35,102 nucleotides of DNA, taken from contig JAPOQZ010000097.1 of NCBI GenBank assembly GCA_026710435.1, positions 1 through 35,102 of the forward strand, in the 5' to 3' direction. The stretch comes from a bacterium. GTDB taxonomy: Bacteria > Actinomycetota > Acidimicrobiia > Spongiisociales > Spongiisociaceae. The translations under genes were made by a program, and so were the position numbers. A model generated the notes under the pieces. That model did not search any database, was not told the origin of the DNA, and worked only from the letters and a program-made list of their open reading frames with translations. Below, in pieces: positions 1 to 8,954 of the stretch; the stretch's first letter is position 1, and each line of letters starts with the position of its first letter.

Positions 1-355
1 ACGATTGGATTCCAAGACGCGCCGCTTCTAACGGGATCATCGCTCGTCCCGAGAACGGGTCGCACATTTTGGCGCCTTTGGGGTAATGCTTCGCGAGCTC
101 GTCGCGAAGTTCGCTGTTCTTGGCGTCGTAGCCCTCCATCGCCTCACGCACCAGTTTCTTGAGCCGTTCCTGCTCCCGGTCATCGTCGGGCCAGGGGAGC
201 AGAGAGCAGATGACAGCTGCTCTTGCCTGAGCGAGCGGTCGGGATGCGAACCAGGTGAACAAGCTCTTCTCAGCCAAGCCGGACCCCCACCCCTTGGCCG
301 AGTGTCTGGAAACCTCGGCGCAGGGGAACCATCGTTCGATCATCCGGGTGGTCAC
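1..355 (-). CDS. DUF1156 adenine-specific DNA methylase, N-terminal part (runs off the window)
   Basis: About 118 codons are visible, reading from a GTG at 355 (an ATG follows four codons later at 343) to base 1 with no stop. The translation contains MIERWFPCAEVS, GWGSGLAEKSLFTWFASRP and AAVICSLLPWPDDD, which are typical of the DUF1156 N-terminus. Near residue 103 comes DPFSGRAMIPLEAARLG, the methyltransferase motif-I/DPFxG region. Members of this family are large putative N6-adenine methylases found in defence islands beside helicases and ATPases. The GTG start overlaps the helicase stop by 4 bp (GTGA), so the two genes are probably translationally coupled in one operon. The remainder, including the catalytic NPPY-type motif, lies outside the window. 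The family call is firm; the role in host DNA protection is inferred. Confidence 0.88.
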   Translation of the reverse strand, partial: MTTRMIERWFPCAEVSRHSAKGWGSGLAEKSLFTWFASRPLAQARAAVICSLLPWPDDDREQERLKKLVREAMEGYDAKNSELRDELAKHYPKGAKMCDPFSGRAMIPLEAARLGIQS

Positions 356-3300
356 GAGGCCTCTCCTTGCTTGTTTAGAGCTGCTCTGAGTTCGCTGCCG
401 GGCAGTCGCACGATATGCACGTCCGCGAAGCTGTCGCGGAAGGTTTCTGCGGGGTTCTGCCATGCTCCGTAAAGTTGGCCTTCACCGTCCGAGCAGTGCT
501 CAACCACATACAGCCAATAGTCGTCGCCTAGCTGGGAAGCTTGGGCAAGTTCCCCTCCAGTCAGGGTGATTCCGGTACTGGATGCTTTGCCCGCACGCCC
601 CTTGACCTCTACGCACCGCTGCTGTGCACCACGCCGAGCGTGGAGGTCGTAGCCGCGGCCCTCAGTATGCACGTCGTCAACGTGCCAGTCGTCATTCTTG
701 AGCAATGCGGTCACCAGACGCATGGACACGGCTTCGCTGTCGGCTTGCTCATCCGCGTTCGCATCGGGGTCGTCCTGCGACACGGCAACGATGTGTGCCC
801 ATCCGACGCGGCGAGGCTCACCGCGGGTGACCCGCGCGGCCATCTTGGCTTCGCTGATGCGTTCCCGGATCGTCGCCTCGATGCGCGTTCGTTGCGCCAG
901 TCTGACGTCTCTGTCGGTTATCGGGTCCGTGAGAGCGTTCGGCAGCCGCCGCAGTTGGGTGGAGAGCTGCTTGACCCAACCGGCCAGCACGTCGGCGCGG
1001 CGATCTCGCTCCGCGTCGGCTGCTCGAGCGACCCGCCTCTCGGCTGCTTCCGCAACCGTGGGCGCGAGACTTATAGGAGTCAGGTCGGGTACAGAGGTGA
1101 GGTTGGGGAGCGAATCCCATGAAATGGGCTGCGCTAGGCCTGTGCTATCGACGCGTACCAGCCACGAGATGGTGCTGGAGCGTTGCCGGTGGCGGGGACT
1201 GGGCCCGTCTGAGCCTTCGACGATGTCGCATTCGTAGACGAACAGTGAGTAATCGGTTCGAGCGCTCTCGTCCCCCAGGGTCGCGCCCCGCCACATCTCC
1301 GTTGTGACCCTTTCGCGCAGACTCGAGACCAGCGCGGTGAGCGCCGGGTCGCTCGGTCCCAGCATCAGCGCCTCCGCCGCCCGTTCATGGCCGTCGGCTA
1401 TCGCTTTCTGGCGGGTGTCGGCTCGGGTCGCGACAAGGGCGGACCCGTTGGATGGGCGCAGCGCCTCCGGGAGTTCCCAACCGTGCTCGGCTGTCGAAGC
1501 CGAGAGATAGTAGAAACCTTCGTCACCTATCGGAGCCAGGTGGCACTCCAACAGACCGCCGGATTCGATACGGTCCAGGAACCGTTCGACGATGATCGGG
1601 TTCACGCGGGCGATGTGATCGTCGTGGAGCGCTGCATTGGCCGTGGGTACGTCCACTTCGCTACTCAGGGCGCGGATTTCCGAGTAATAGTCGTCGCGTG
1701 CCTTCCTTATCTCGTCCAGGGTGGGCCAGTCGCTGATCGACGACGCACCGGAGTCCGTGTCATAGAAGAGTCGCAGCAGTTTCTCGTGTTCGCCGCTGGT
1801 TCCGGTGCATCCGCGGACACGTTCCATGATGGCCTGGAGACTGTCGAACATCTTGCCGTCGAGTTCGTTGGCTGCTTCTATCAGTCGGTCCAGCAGCCTC
1901 TCGTGCGCCTGCCCCTCGCGGGTCCCCAGAGCGACGAGGTTGTACAGGTAAACCTTGTGCTGCTGGCCGATACGATGGATGCGGCCCATACGCTGCTCCA
2001 ATCGCACCAGCGACCATGGGATGTCCCAGTTCACAAGAACATGAGCGGCTTGGAGATCGATCCCCTCGTTCCCCGCGTCGGTAGACACGATCACCTCGAA
2101 GCGGCCGTCCATGAACCGTGCTTGGATTGCTGCGCGCTCGGTGTGGTTCTGACTGCCGGAGTACTGTTCAGCCTTGAATCCCTCGTTGGCGAACATGCCG
2201 ACCAGCCAGGCGGCAGTGTCCGCGTACTCGGTGAATACCACGAGTTGCTGGCCCGACCCGGGAGAGAGCCCGTTGTCGCGGAGGCATCCCAGCATGGGTT
2301 TCCACTTGGAAACGTCCAGATCGCCTAACACCAGTTGGTCCGAGCCCAATCCGACAATCGGTTCAAGCTCGGCAAGCATCGCGTTTATCGCCTTCCGCTC
2401 AGCGCGTGCGTTGAGCGAGCGTGCGGTCACGACCCGCTCCTCGCGTTCGTCGTCGTCCTCCTCGGGATGGTCCTCCCCACTGAGGGCGTCGGCTGTACCC
2501 ATCTTGACCAACCGGCGGCGGAGAGTCCGGGCCAACGCGTACAGCGACGAAGCAGCCCGCTTGCCGTACACCATCGCCGCAAGAGCACGGCCCCGCACAT
2601 GGAAATACTCGTTTACCAAGTCCTGCGCCCGGTCGTAGAAACGCTGCTCCTCGGAGGTCATCGGCACCTTGACGTTCACGGCCTCCCGCTCCTTGAACAA
2701 GAGGCTCCGGGAGTCGTAGTCGACCAGCTCTTCCTTCATACGCCTCAGGAAATGCAACGGACCCGGCTTCAGGGGGGCGCCAATTCCGGCGCGGTCACTG
2801 CCCGAGCGGGTCTGTCTCGGCAGGCCGCTTTCAGGCTCGCGGCTGGTGGGAAACACATCGGGGTCCACCAAGTGCAACAGCTCCCGGAAGAGCCACTCGT
2901 CACCGCGGTGCGGAGTCGCGGTTAAGAACACGGCGTGAGGCACCGTGGCCGACAGTTCCCTGCCGACCCTATGGAACGTTTGAGCGGTCGGGGTCATGCG
3001 ATGAGCCTCGTCGAAGATGATCGCGTCCCACCCCGCCTTGTCCGGGTGTAACGCTTCCCGTACCGACGGGTTCACCGATGCCAGGTTCAGCGATACCACC
3101 CACAGATCCTCGCCTGGCACCGACAAAGCGCGTTGACGAATTGTCTCCGCTGTTACCTCACGCAGACCCCCACCGAAGAACCGCTCGAAGTCGGCCCTCC
3201 ACTTGATCACCAGATGCGCCGGGCAGACCACCAAAGCCCGCTTGACCAGACCCTTACGTTGTGCCTCCCGGAGCCACAAACCTGACATGATGGTCTTGCC

Positions 3301-3711
3301 CGTCCCCGGCTCATCAGCCAATAGAAACCTCAGCAACGGTTGGGTAATCATCTGCCCGTACACTGCCGCCATCTGATGAGGAAACGGCCTCAACGGCGTA
3401 GACGCCAGCACTGTCGAACGCGCCGACCGCACTGCGCCCAGCATCCACTCCGTCCACAGCCCCGCTATCACCACCTCCGGGGCTGCCGCCCCATCCTCAG
3501 AAATGACCTCGACGCGGGAGGCCTGCTCCACAGTGAGGGACACCCTGCGAAAAGTGTCTACGGACTCATCGTCCTGAACGTACAAATGAACATCACCATG
3601 CCCAGGGACCGCTAGTTCAACGACGACGATCCTTGACTCACCGGGCAACCGTACTCGCTGCCCTGGTGTGATCGGTGTAGGCCCGAAGTCGCCCACCTGT
3701 GCTGTTGTCAT
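352..3711 (-). CDS. SNF2/RapA-type helicase with C-terminal DUF3883 domain
   Basis: A 1119-residue superfamily-2 ATPase. The N-terminal helicase lobe shows DEPGTGKT (Walker A, about residue 133), FDEAH (Walker B, about residue 234) and LTATPHRGDE. The C-terminal lobe shows VVFTEYADTAAWL, STDAGNEGIDLQ and RLEQRMGRIHRIGQ, the usual SNF2 motif V-VI region. After a long charged middle part, the last 130 residues form a DUF3883 domain: RGYDLHARRG, then CVEVKGRAG, then DDYWLYVVEH. The spaced Asp and Glu-x-Lys resemble a PD-(D/E)XK nuclease core. The ATG at 3711 has GAGGA about 10 nt upstream. The gene is first in a minus-strand operon with the DUF1156 methylase. It is probably the translocase/nuclease arm of a restriction-like system; the substrate is unknown. 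Confidence 0.9.
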   Translation of the reverse strand: MTTAQVGDFGPTPITPGQRVRLPGESRIVVVELAVPGHGDVHLYVQDDESVDTFRRVSLTVEQASRVEVISEDGAAAPEVVIAGLWTEWMLGAVRSARSTVLASTPLRPFPHQMAAVYGQMITQPLLRFLLADEPGTGKTIMSGLWLREAQRKGLVKRALVVCPAHLVIKWRADFERFFGGGLREVTAETIRQRALSVPGEDLWVVSLNLASVNPSVREALHPDKAGWDAIIFDEAHRMTPTAQTFHRVGRELSATVPHAVFLTATPHRGDEWLFRELLHLVDPDVFPTSREPESGLPRQTRSGSDRAGIGAPLKPGPLHFLRRMKEELVDYDSRSLLFKEREAVNVKVPMTSEEQRFYDRAQDLVNEYFHVRGRALAAMVYGKRAASSLYALARTLRRRLVKMGTADALSGEDHPEEDDDEREERVVTARSLNARAERKAINAMLAELEPIVGLGSDQLVLGDLDVSKWKPMLGCLRDNGLSPGSGQQLVVFTEYADTAAWLVGMFANEGFKAEQYSGSQNHTERAAIQARFMDGRFEVIVSTDAGNEGIDLQAAHVLVNWDIPWSLVRLEQRMGRIHRIGQQHKVYLYNLVALGTREGQAHERLLDRLIEAANELDGKMFDSLQAIMERVRGCTGTSGEHEKLLRLFYDTDSGASSISDWPTLDEIRKARDDYYSEIRALSSEVDVPTANAALHDDHIARVNPIIVERFLDRIESGGLLECHLAPIGDEGFYYLSASTAEHGWELPEALRPSNGSALVATRADTRQKAIADGHERAAEALMLGPSDPALTALVSSLRERVTTEMWRGATLGDESARTDYSLFVYECDIVEGSDGPSPRHRQRSSTISWLVRVDSTGLAQPISWDSLPNLTSVPDLTPISLAPTVAEAAERRVARAADAERDRRADVLAGWVKQLSTQLRRLPNALTDPITDRDVRLAQRTRIEATIRERISEAKMAARVTRGEPRRVGWAHIVAVSQDDPDANADEQADSEAVSMRLVTALLKNDDWHVDDVHTEGRGYDLHARRGAQQRCVEVKGRAGKASSTGITLTGGELAQASQLGDDYWLYVVEHCSDGEGQLYGAWQNPAETFRDSFADVHIVRLPGSELRAALNKQGEAS

Positions 3712-4197
3712 GCCGGTGCATCCTCATACCTTGGAGGCCCTACGGGCACCATGCCGCAGCGGGAATTGAAACGAGTGGCCATGACTAGGCAGATCCTATC
3801 TGAGTGACGGTCACGAGAGGTCCCAGCAGAGCACGCTCACCGAATCCCGGACCCTCGCCCCATGCGCAGCGCCAACTCTTATCGACGATCTAGACAACTA
3901 CGCGAAGGGTGGGTTAACACCGCATCATAGGCGAGCGAGCAACCCACAACCCAACTCTCGGGCCACCCTCGTCAACAGGACGCATAGCCGGACCACCCGG
4001 GTACTGCCCACCCGGCACTCGGCTATTGGTGTTTGAGATCCGCTACAGGACGGCCCCTGGAATCGATGAACCCACGCGGATGTGCGAGCTAACTGTCGGA
4101 TCTGGGTGACCTATCGGGTCACGGTCAAAGACTTGAGCGACGCCGCATCTCTGGAGGTGGTGATCCGCTCCGGCAACACCAGTCCGTCGTCGGAGGT
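3712..4197. other. Intergenic region between divergent genes
   Basis: These 486 bp separate the minus-strand helicase from the plus-strand DUF4263 gene, so promoters for both should lie here. No convincing -35/-10 pair could be picked. A nested stem-loop lies at 3984-4026. From 4110 to 4224 the plus strand has an open stretch in a frame other than that of the DUF4263 gene; no family was recognised and it is not called as a gene. Confidence 0.5.
3984..4026. other. Nested inverted repeat (stem-loop)
   Basis: The outer arms ATAGCCG (3984-3990) and CGGCTAT (4020-4026) are perfect complements. Inside them CCGGGT (3997-4002) pairs with ACCCGG (4010-4015). No T-run follows on either strand, so a simple rho-independent terminator is unlikely. 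It may be an operator or the end of a lost mobile element. Confidence 0.5.
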
Positions 4198-5234
4198 GTG
4201 TGCCGGGCCAATGCACCAATGAACACACACACCTATCGGATGACTATCGTGATTAATAAGACCAACTCTAGTGACAAGGAGAAGACGATAGAAACGCCTC
4301 GCGACTACCTGGAGCTCCAGAGGCGGAGAAGTACTGCTGGTGACTCCATCTCTCAAGTGTTCGGGGAGTTCGGCCAGTCGGTGCAGTGGGATCGGATCTC
4401 CCCCACCGATGTTGAGAGCTTCCGGAAGTTACTCGACCGAAGTCCGGGAGAGCACGAGGTACATCGGTTCCTCGAAGGAAAGCCGGAATTCCTTGTTCAG
4501 GTCCTGGGCGGAGGTCACGGTCGATGCCAACTCTCCAAGTATCGGGAACGGTTCTTGTCCAAGCCAAAACTTGGAGCAGAGTATATTCCCGATTTCCTCA
4601 TTGCTGAGGCGAGCTCTATCGGTATTCAATGGCACTGTGTTGAGCTCAAGGCCCCTTCCAAAGGTCTTCAGACCCAAGATGGTCGTGAATTAGCACCTGT
4701 GTGTGAAGCTATACATCAGATTCGTGACTGGAGAAAGTGGTTACAGGACAACCGCCGTTATGCAAGGGCTCCTAGCTCCGAGAACGGCCTCGGATTAGCG
4801 TCTATCGACTCGAGGATTCCGGGCCTCATCATTGTCGGACGTAGCCAGAATTTGATCCGAAGTTCAACGAGCTTCGCCGTCAGATGGTGGATAGAGAACG
4901 GATCTTGATCCACACGTATGATTGGCTCCTCGAGAGAGCTGCTAGCAACAGGAGTGGACAACTGGACCATGAACTGCGCCAGGCTAGACTGAGAGATACC
5001 GATGGTCAGGCCTATGGTAACCCTTCGGCGCTCGAACGAACTCAGCTGCGCCGAGAATCGCGAGGCCTAGTCGCCGGATTAGGTAGTGGTGACCTTGTAG
5101 AGAGGTCTTCCTCGAACCCAGATCACACCGGCCGCAGGGACATCAGTTCCCTAATTAGTCGTCTCCAGATAAGGCAGACCGCTCGCAGGCAAACTCGACG
5201 CCGGAGACGCCGCGGCCTTCGACGCCGCAGGTAG
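4198..5234 (+). pseudogene. DUF4263 (Shedu-type) nuclease gene, frameshifted
   Basis: The first frame (4198 to about 4855) encodes a protein with HRFLEGKPEFLVQVLGGG, AEYIPDFLIAE and QWHCVELKAPSKG. This is the DUF4263 nuclease pattern, in which PD and E-x-K form a PD-(D/E)XK-like core. SduA of the Shedu defence system has this domain. Near 4852 the expected Asn-Phe-Asp-Pro-Lys run loses one T from a T-tract. The C-terminal part then continues in the next frame as FNELRRQMVDRERILIHTYDWLLERA, the usual DUF4263 end, before an unrelated Arg-rich tail to the stop at 5234. The true start may be the ATG at 4240. It could be a real lesion or a one-base sequencing error; repairing it restores a plausible protein. 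A single-gene defence system is inferred. Confidence 0.72.
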
Positions 5235-5328
5235 AGACACAGGCTCTAAGCGGCTAAGGCGAGTTTACGGCCTCGTATTCGCTTGGTGGAAGGAGTATAC
5301 CGAGTTAACCTAAAGTAGATTAGAATGT

Positions 5329-5440
5329 CTAAGCCCGTATTTCTCCCAGTCTATGGAATCTGTGTCCTAGACGACGGGTTTTCTCGATCATCAGGTTGAC
5401 AGCTTCGGTGGGTCCGTTCTTGGCGCCGGTGATGACGATC
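5329..5440 (-). pseudogene. ISL3-family transposase C-terminal scrap
   Basis: Read on the minus strand, this short stretch gives TGAKNGPTEAVNLMIEKTRR and then LGHRFHRLGE, the C-terminal signature of ISL3 transposases (compare GHGFRNWDNYRLRLLLH in the larger ISL3 relic near 22.35 kb). No remaining upstream transposase could be followed, so this is a leftover of an old insertion. The rest of 5235-5567 shows no recognised gene. Confidence 0.6.
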
Positions 5441-5567
5441 ACTGCAATTTACCAGAGTTAATTATCGACATTCCGACAATCTCTCACAGCCTCTGCACTC
5501 ACGCCTGGGAACCGCGATAATGACCCGCTCATGAAGTCCGCATCCTGGGAGGGCTCGTCAAGCCCCG

Positions 5568-8500
5568 TCACTCCGCTACGCCTCGCCAGCCCCGGTCAAA
5601 AGTAAACGTCTCCGCCTTACCCACCGGATCCCGAATACGCACGACCTTGGCGTCACTTGTTCGTGTACGCTCTACGACGTATAGCCAGTATTCTGTTCGA
5701 TGTGTTTCTGCCCACTCGAACTGAGTACGCGAAATCCCGACCGGATGATCATCGAGCGTGCCGGTCATCGCCTTAACCTCGCACCATTCGGTTGCGGTCT
5801 CCATGGTGGCCCCCCGATACAGGTCGAACCCCGGGTTGTTGGGTGGTGTTAGCTGCCAGTCCTGCTCAGCTTTCAAAACAATCTCGATCGCCAAGCGCTC
5901 CAGTTCCATCCGGTCCGAGTGCTCCAGCCCATCGGGATCCGTGTCCTCGCCTTCCGGCACGACGGCGACGTAGGATATGAACGAACGCGAGGTTGCACTG
6001 TCGGTCGATCGTTTCTCCGACACGGGCTTGTTGGATTCTGACCCGTCGCCAGAGGCCGCCTGCTTGTCTTCGGCGGCTGACTCCGGACGCTGGCCCTGAT
6101 CATCCGGCGGACCGTCGTCATCCTTAGTTCTCCCCGACCTGTTTGGCTCTTGGTTCTTGACCCCGAGCCGCTCCCGCAACTTGGCTTCACTCGTCACGCC
6201 CAACTGCTGGAGCAGGTCTAGGACACCGCGCTCGATCCCCGCCGCCTCTGCCAACTGCGCCAGCAAAGGCGGCTCGAAGAGAATCTTGGACTGCAAGAAG
6301 GCGTTGGGTTCCCACCCGAGTTCCTCGAAAGCGACCGACCCCGGGAGGCGCAGATTGCCCAATGAATCCGGCACCCACCGACGCTTGTCGAGCGTACGCA
6401 GGAAGGCCGCGTCAATCAGCGCGGTCTTACTCTCGCGAAAGTATCCCCACGTATACACGACCTGGAAGGGCCGCGAGCCGCGGCGCTTGTTGAGATCAAC
6501 CAAGGCATCCCAGAGATCATGTGCGCGGCTGGCACGCGCTGCCGCTTCCAGCGTTTCGAGCTTGTCGAACAGAGCGTCCAGCCCTCGGATTGTTTGGTCC
6601 GTGATTTCTTTCGACCATGTCGAGCGCTCCAGTCCGGCACGTTGCCGGATAGAGGTTTTGGCCTCCCGGGTCAGATCGCAGCGAACGGGACTAGTTTGTA
6701 GGTACCGTGACGCTCCCGACCTCTCCAGCAATTCCCGAACTTCCTTTCCCTTAAGGCAGTCGACACGAGAATCCACAAGAAGTACTTCGCCAACGCCTTC
6801 GAACAACCGCCGAAGCCTGCCTGTCGCCAAGTACACGTCGCCGGGTTTTGCCCACTGCTCACGCCGGCCCACGCCGTCAACTGCTCTCACCCAAGGTGCT
6901 TCTCGCAACCTCGTCACCAGCCTATCCCGTTGCCCACGTGAGTCCGTCGCCGCTGCGTCGAGCATCAGGGCTACATCGGACGAATACTCCGTCTCCGAAT
7001 GCATCACTTCGGCCTCCCGATACTTCGGGAGGACATTCCGGATGATGTCGTCGACGGGATCAGGTTCAGTGAGTTTCAGGGACTCCAGAAACTCACGCGC
7101 TTCCTCAGTCCGGCAGACGGCATCGCGGACCGTCGGAAAGCTGGTTTTGGCGGCGCCCGGGAGAAACGCCTGGGGGTCACCGTCGACCGCGGGCACGACG
7201 TGTGAACCGTCCTCCAGCCGGATGATTGGCCGAGACACCATCCGCGGGCGAAGAGCTCGCTGAGAGCCGAGGAACTTGTAGAGGTCCTGGATCCACTCGT
7301 CGGTCTGCTTCTTGAGAAACCCAGCGGTCAGGCGCGACAGAAATGTTTCCGGCGTGAACTCGCGGATCCCAAGCTGCCATACCAGGTACCGACGCAATTC
7401 CGGTGTCCTGTCTCGCGAGATCGTTCTGTCGAGCCACTGCAATGGCCTTGGGTGTCCTAGCAAGGCGGCCAGCTGGGTTGAGGACAGCAGTTTCCGCAGC
7501 TCTTCGCTCCGGGCCAAGCAGATGTCTAGAGCCCTTGCGTAGGTGCTGCCGAGAACCGGCAGCAACTCCTCTTGCTTCAACGCTCTCTTCGTGTCGTCCA
7601 GCAGCTCACGGAACATGGACCCCTTGAACCGAGCCGGGTCTGTCGGGAGGCAGGTGAGCGCGGTCGCGTCCAATAGTCCTTGATCGCGTAGCCACCGCAG
7701 GCTCTCGATCAAAAGCGCTCCGGTCTCCCGGACGCAGGTTCGGTTCCACTCGTCCCGAGGGGGCACGTTGTCTCGGCTCGGTGTCGTCCGGTAGGGCCCC
7801 TGTAATAGGAAACCGAGGCGCGTCTCTACCACCGTCGGAAAGAATACGACAAGCGGAGACTGCTGCACGGTTCTGAGCGTCCTACAACCGTTCTCGTCCT
7901 CCCCCGTCAACCATGCGAGTTCCACTTCGCCGCCCACCTTCCCGTCCTCGGTGTGAACCGGCCGTGAGAACACCAGCCATTCGTCGTCGACTTCCGGCTC
8001 GCCCTGTTCCTTGCCGACGACATTCACCCGACGGACACCCGGGCCTTCCCGTGTTGCCTCTCGCAGGTAGACGCCCACCGGCGTGCCATCCACGCTCCAG
8101 CTAATCTCGTCGATCTCCTGCAAGAACAACAGCGAGGAAGCGCCCAGCCGCGAGAGCCCAGCCGCGATCTCCGCCTTCCCAGCATCGTCGCCCTCCTGCA
8201 ATGGGATAAGGATGACTGTCTCATCCATATCCCGCTCGACCGGGTCCACCGCTACCGGCCACACAAAACTCTCGATCGCGAAAGCCTCGGAACCCGAGTG
8301 GACCTCTGGCCGATCGCTGAACGCGTAGACCGACTTGAATCCGATCCCGAACCGTCCGATCGCGGTTAAGTCCTTCGTACTCTCACCGATCCCACACACC
8401 CCACGGATATCGCCCTCGTCAAACGGGATACCGAAGTGAGACACGCGAAGGCTGTCCCTGCCGAGCCCGAATGAGACCGCTCGCGATCCCTGCCAGTCCG

Positions 8501-8660
8501 ATCTGCGAGCGAGCGCGTCCTCAGCATTCTGAAGCAACTCATAGATGAAATGCGTACGGTCGGCATACCGGTCGGCGAGGAGCATCCGCCCGATTCTGCC
8601 AATGTCCGTTCCATATCGGCGTTCGTTGTCCTGGCGTATCGTGTCGTAGTCGTAGGCCAT
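5568..8660 (-). CDS. Sacsin/Hsp90-like (GHKL) ATPase with C-terminal DUF3883 domain
   Basis: A protein of about 1030 residues. The N-terminus has a GHKL (Bergerat) ATP-binding fold: ELLQNAEDA supplies the Mg-binding Asn, FGIPFDEGDIRGVCGIGES follows, and GRFGIGFKSVYAF is the glycine lid. This layout is typical of sacsin-repeat proteins. The last 110 residues are a DUF3883 domain, with PGFDLYRG, ATEWCEVKAMTG and TEYWLYVVERT. Between them lies a long region with no recognised domain and a low-complexity acidic linker (about residues 850-910). The ATG at 8660 is preferred over the one at 8687: the family usually starts near DYDTIRQDNERRYG, and AGGAG lies upstream at 8675-8679. It stands alone between other defence genes. 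A single-gene or accessory defence role is inferred. Confidence 0.82.
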   Translation of the reverse strand: MAYDYDTIRQDNERRYGTDIGRIGRMLLADRYADRTHFIYELLQNAEDALARRSDWQGSRAVSFGLGRDSLRVSHFGIPFDEGDIRGVCGIGESTKDLTAIGRFGIGFKSVYAFSDRPEVHSGSEAFAIESFVWPVAVDPVERDMDETVILIPLQEGDDAGKAEIAAGLSRLGASSLLFLQEIDEISWSVDGTPVGVYLREATREGPGVRRVNVVGKEQGEPEVDDEWLVFSRPVHTEDGKVGGEVELAWLTGEDENGCRTLRTVQQSPLVVFFPTVVETRLGFLLQGPYRTTPSRDNVPPRDEWNRTCVRETGALLIESLRWLRDQGLLDATALTCLPTDPARFKGSMFRELLDDTKRALKQEELLPVLGSTYARALDICLARSEELRKLLSSTQLAALLGHPRPLQWLDRTISRDRTPELRRYLVWQLGIREFTPETFLSRLTAGFLKKQTDEWIQDLYKFLGSQRALRPRMVSRPIIRLEDGSHVVPAVDGDPQAFLPGAAKTSFPTVRDAVCRTEEAREFLESLKLTEPDPVDDIIRNVLPKYREAEVMHSETEYSSDVALMLDAAATDSRGQRDRLVTRLREAPWVRAVDGVGRREQWAKPGDVYLATGRLRRLFEGVGEVLLVDSRVDCLKGKEVRELLERSGASRYLQTSPVRCDLTREAKTSIRQRAGLERSTWSKEITDQTIRGLDALFDKLETLEAAARASRAHDLWDALVDLNKRRGSRPFQVVYTWGYFRESKTALIDAAFLRTLDKRRWVPDSLGNLRLPGSVAFEELGWEPNAFLQSKILFEPPLLAQLAEAAGIERGVLDLLQQLGVTSEAKLRERLGVKNQEPNRSGRTKDDDGPPDDQGQRPESAAEDKQAASGDGSESNKPVSEKRSTDSATSRSFISYVAVVPEGEDTDPDGLEHSDRMELERLAIEIVLKAEQDWQLTPPNNPGFDLYRGATMETATEWCEVKAMTGTLDDHPVGISRTQFEWAETHRTEYWLYVVERTRTSDAKVVRIRDPVGKAETFTFDRGWRGVAE

Positions 8661-8954
8661 GATTGATCCATACACTCCTATCTGCATCTCTTATTCATCC
8701 CGAATCGTACAGACATCACGAAACGCTCACCTGCACCAATTTCTGAGCGACGGCACGGTCCGCTGCTTCCACCCGATGATCCGTCGATCAGTTGTGGCAC
8801 GACGACGCGGCCATGTCCGGGAGAGCTCCAGTTGGCATGGTGCTGGCCGTCTTGGCGTGGTTTCAGGAGGCTCAGGGGCAGGCTCTGCGTCTAGAGCGTC
8901 GGCCAGGGGCGTAGGTCTATGGCTAGGAAGGTGACTTAATTGGTGATCTTTTGA

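Noticed and set aside
1387..2328. Long plus-strand ORF (313 codons) opposite the helicase
   Set aside because: It is the antisense shadow of the helicase motifs; such open antisense frames are common in GC-rich genes.
3762..3774. GGGAATTGAAACG resembling the end of a CRISPR repeat
   Set aside because: Only one copy was seen, with no spaced repeats on either side.
6157..7263. Plus-strand ORF (368 codons) opposite the sacsin-like gene
   Set aside because: Ser/Arg-rich antisense shadow with no family features.
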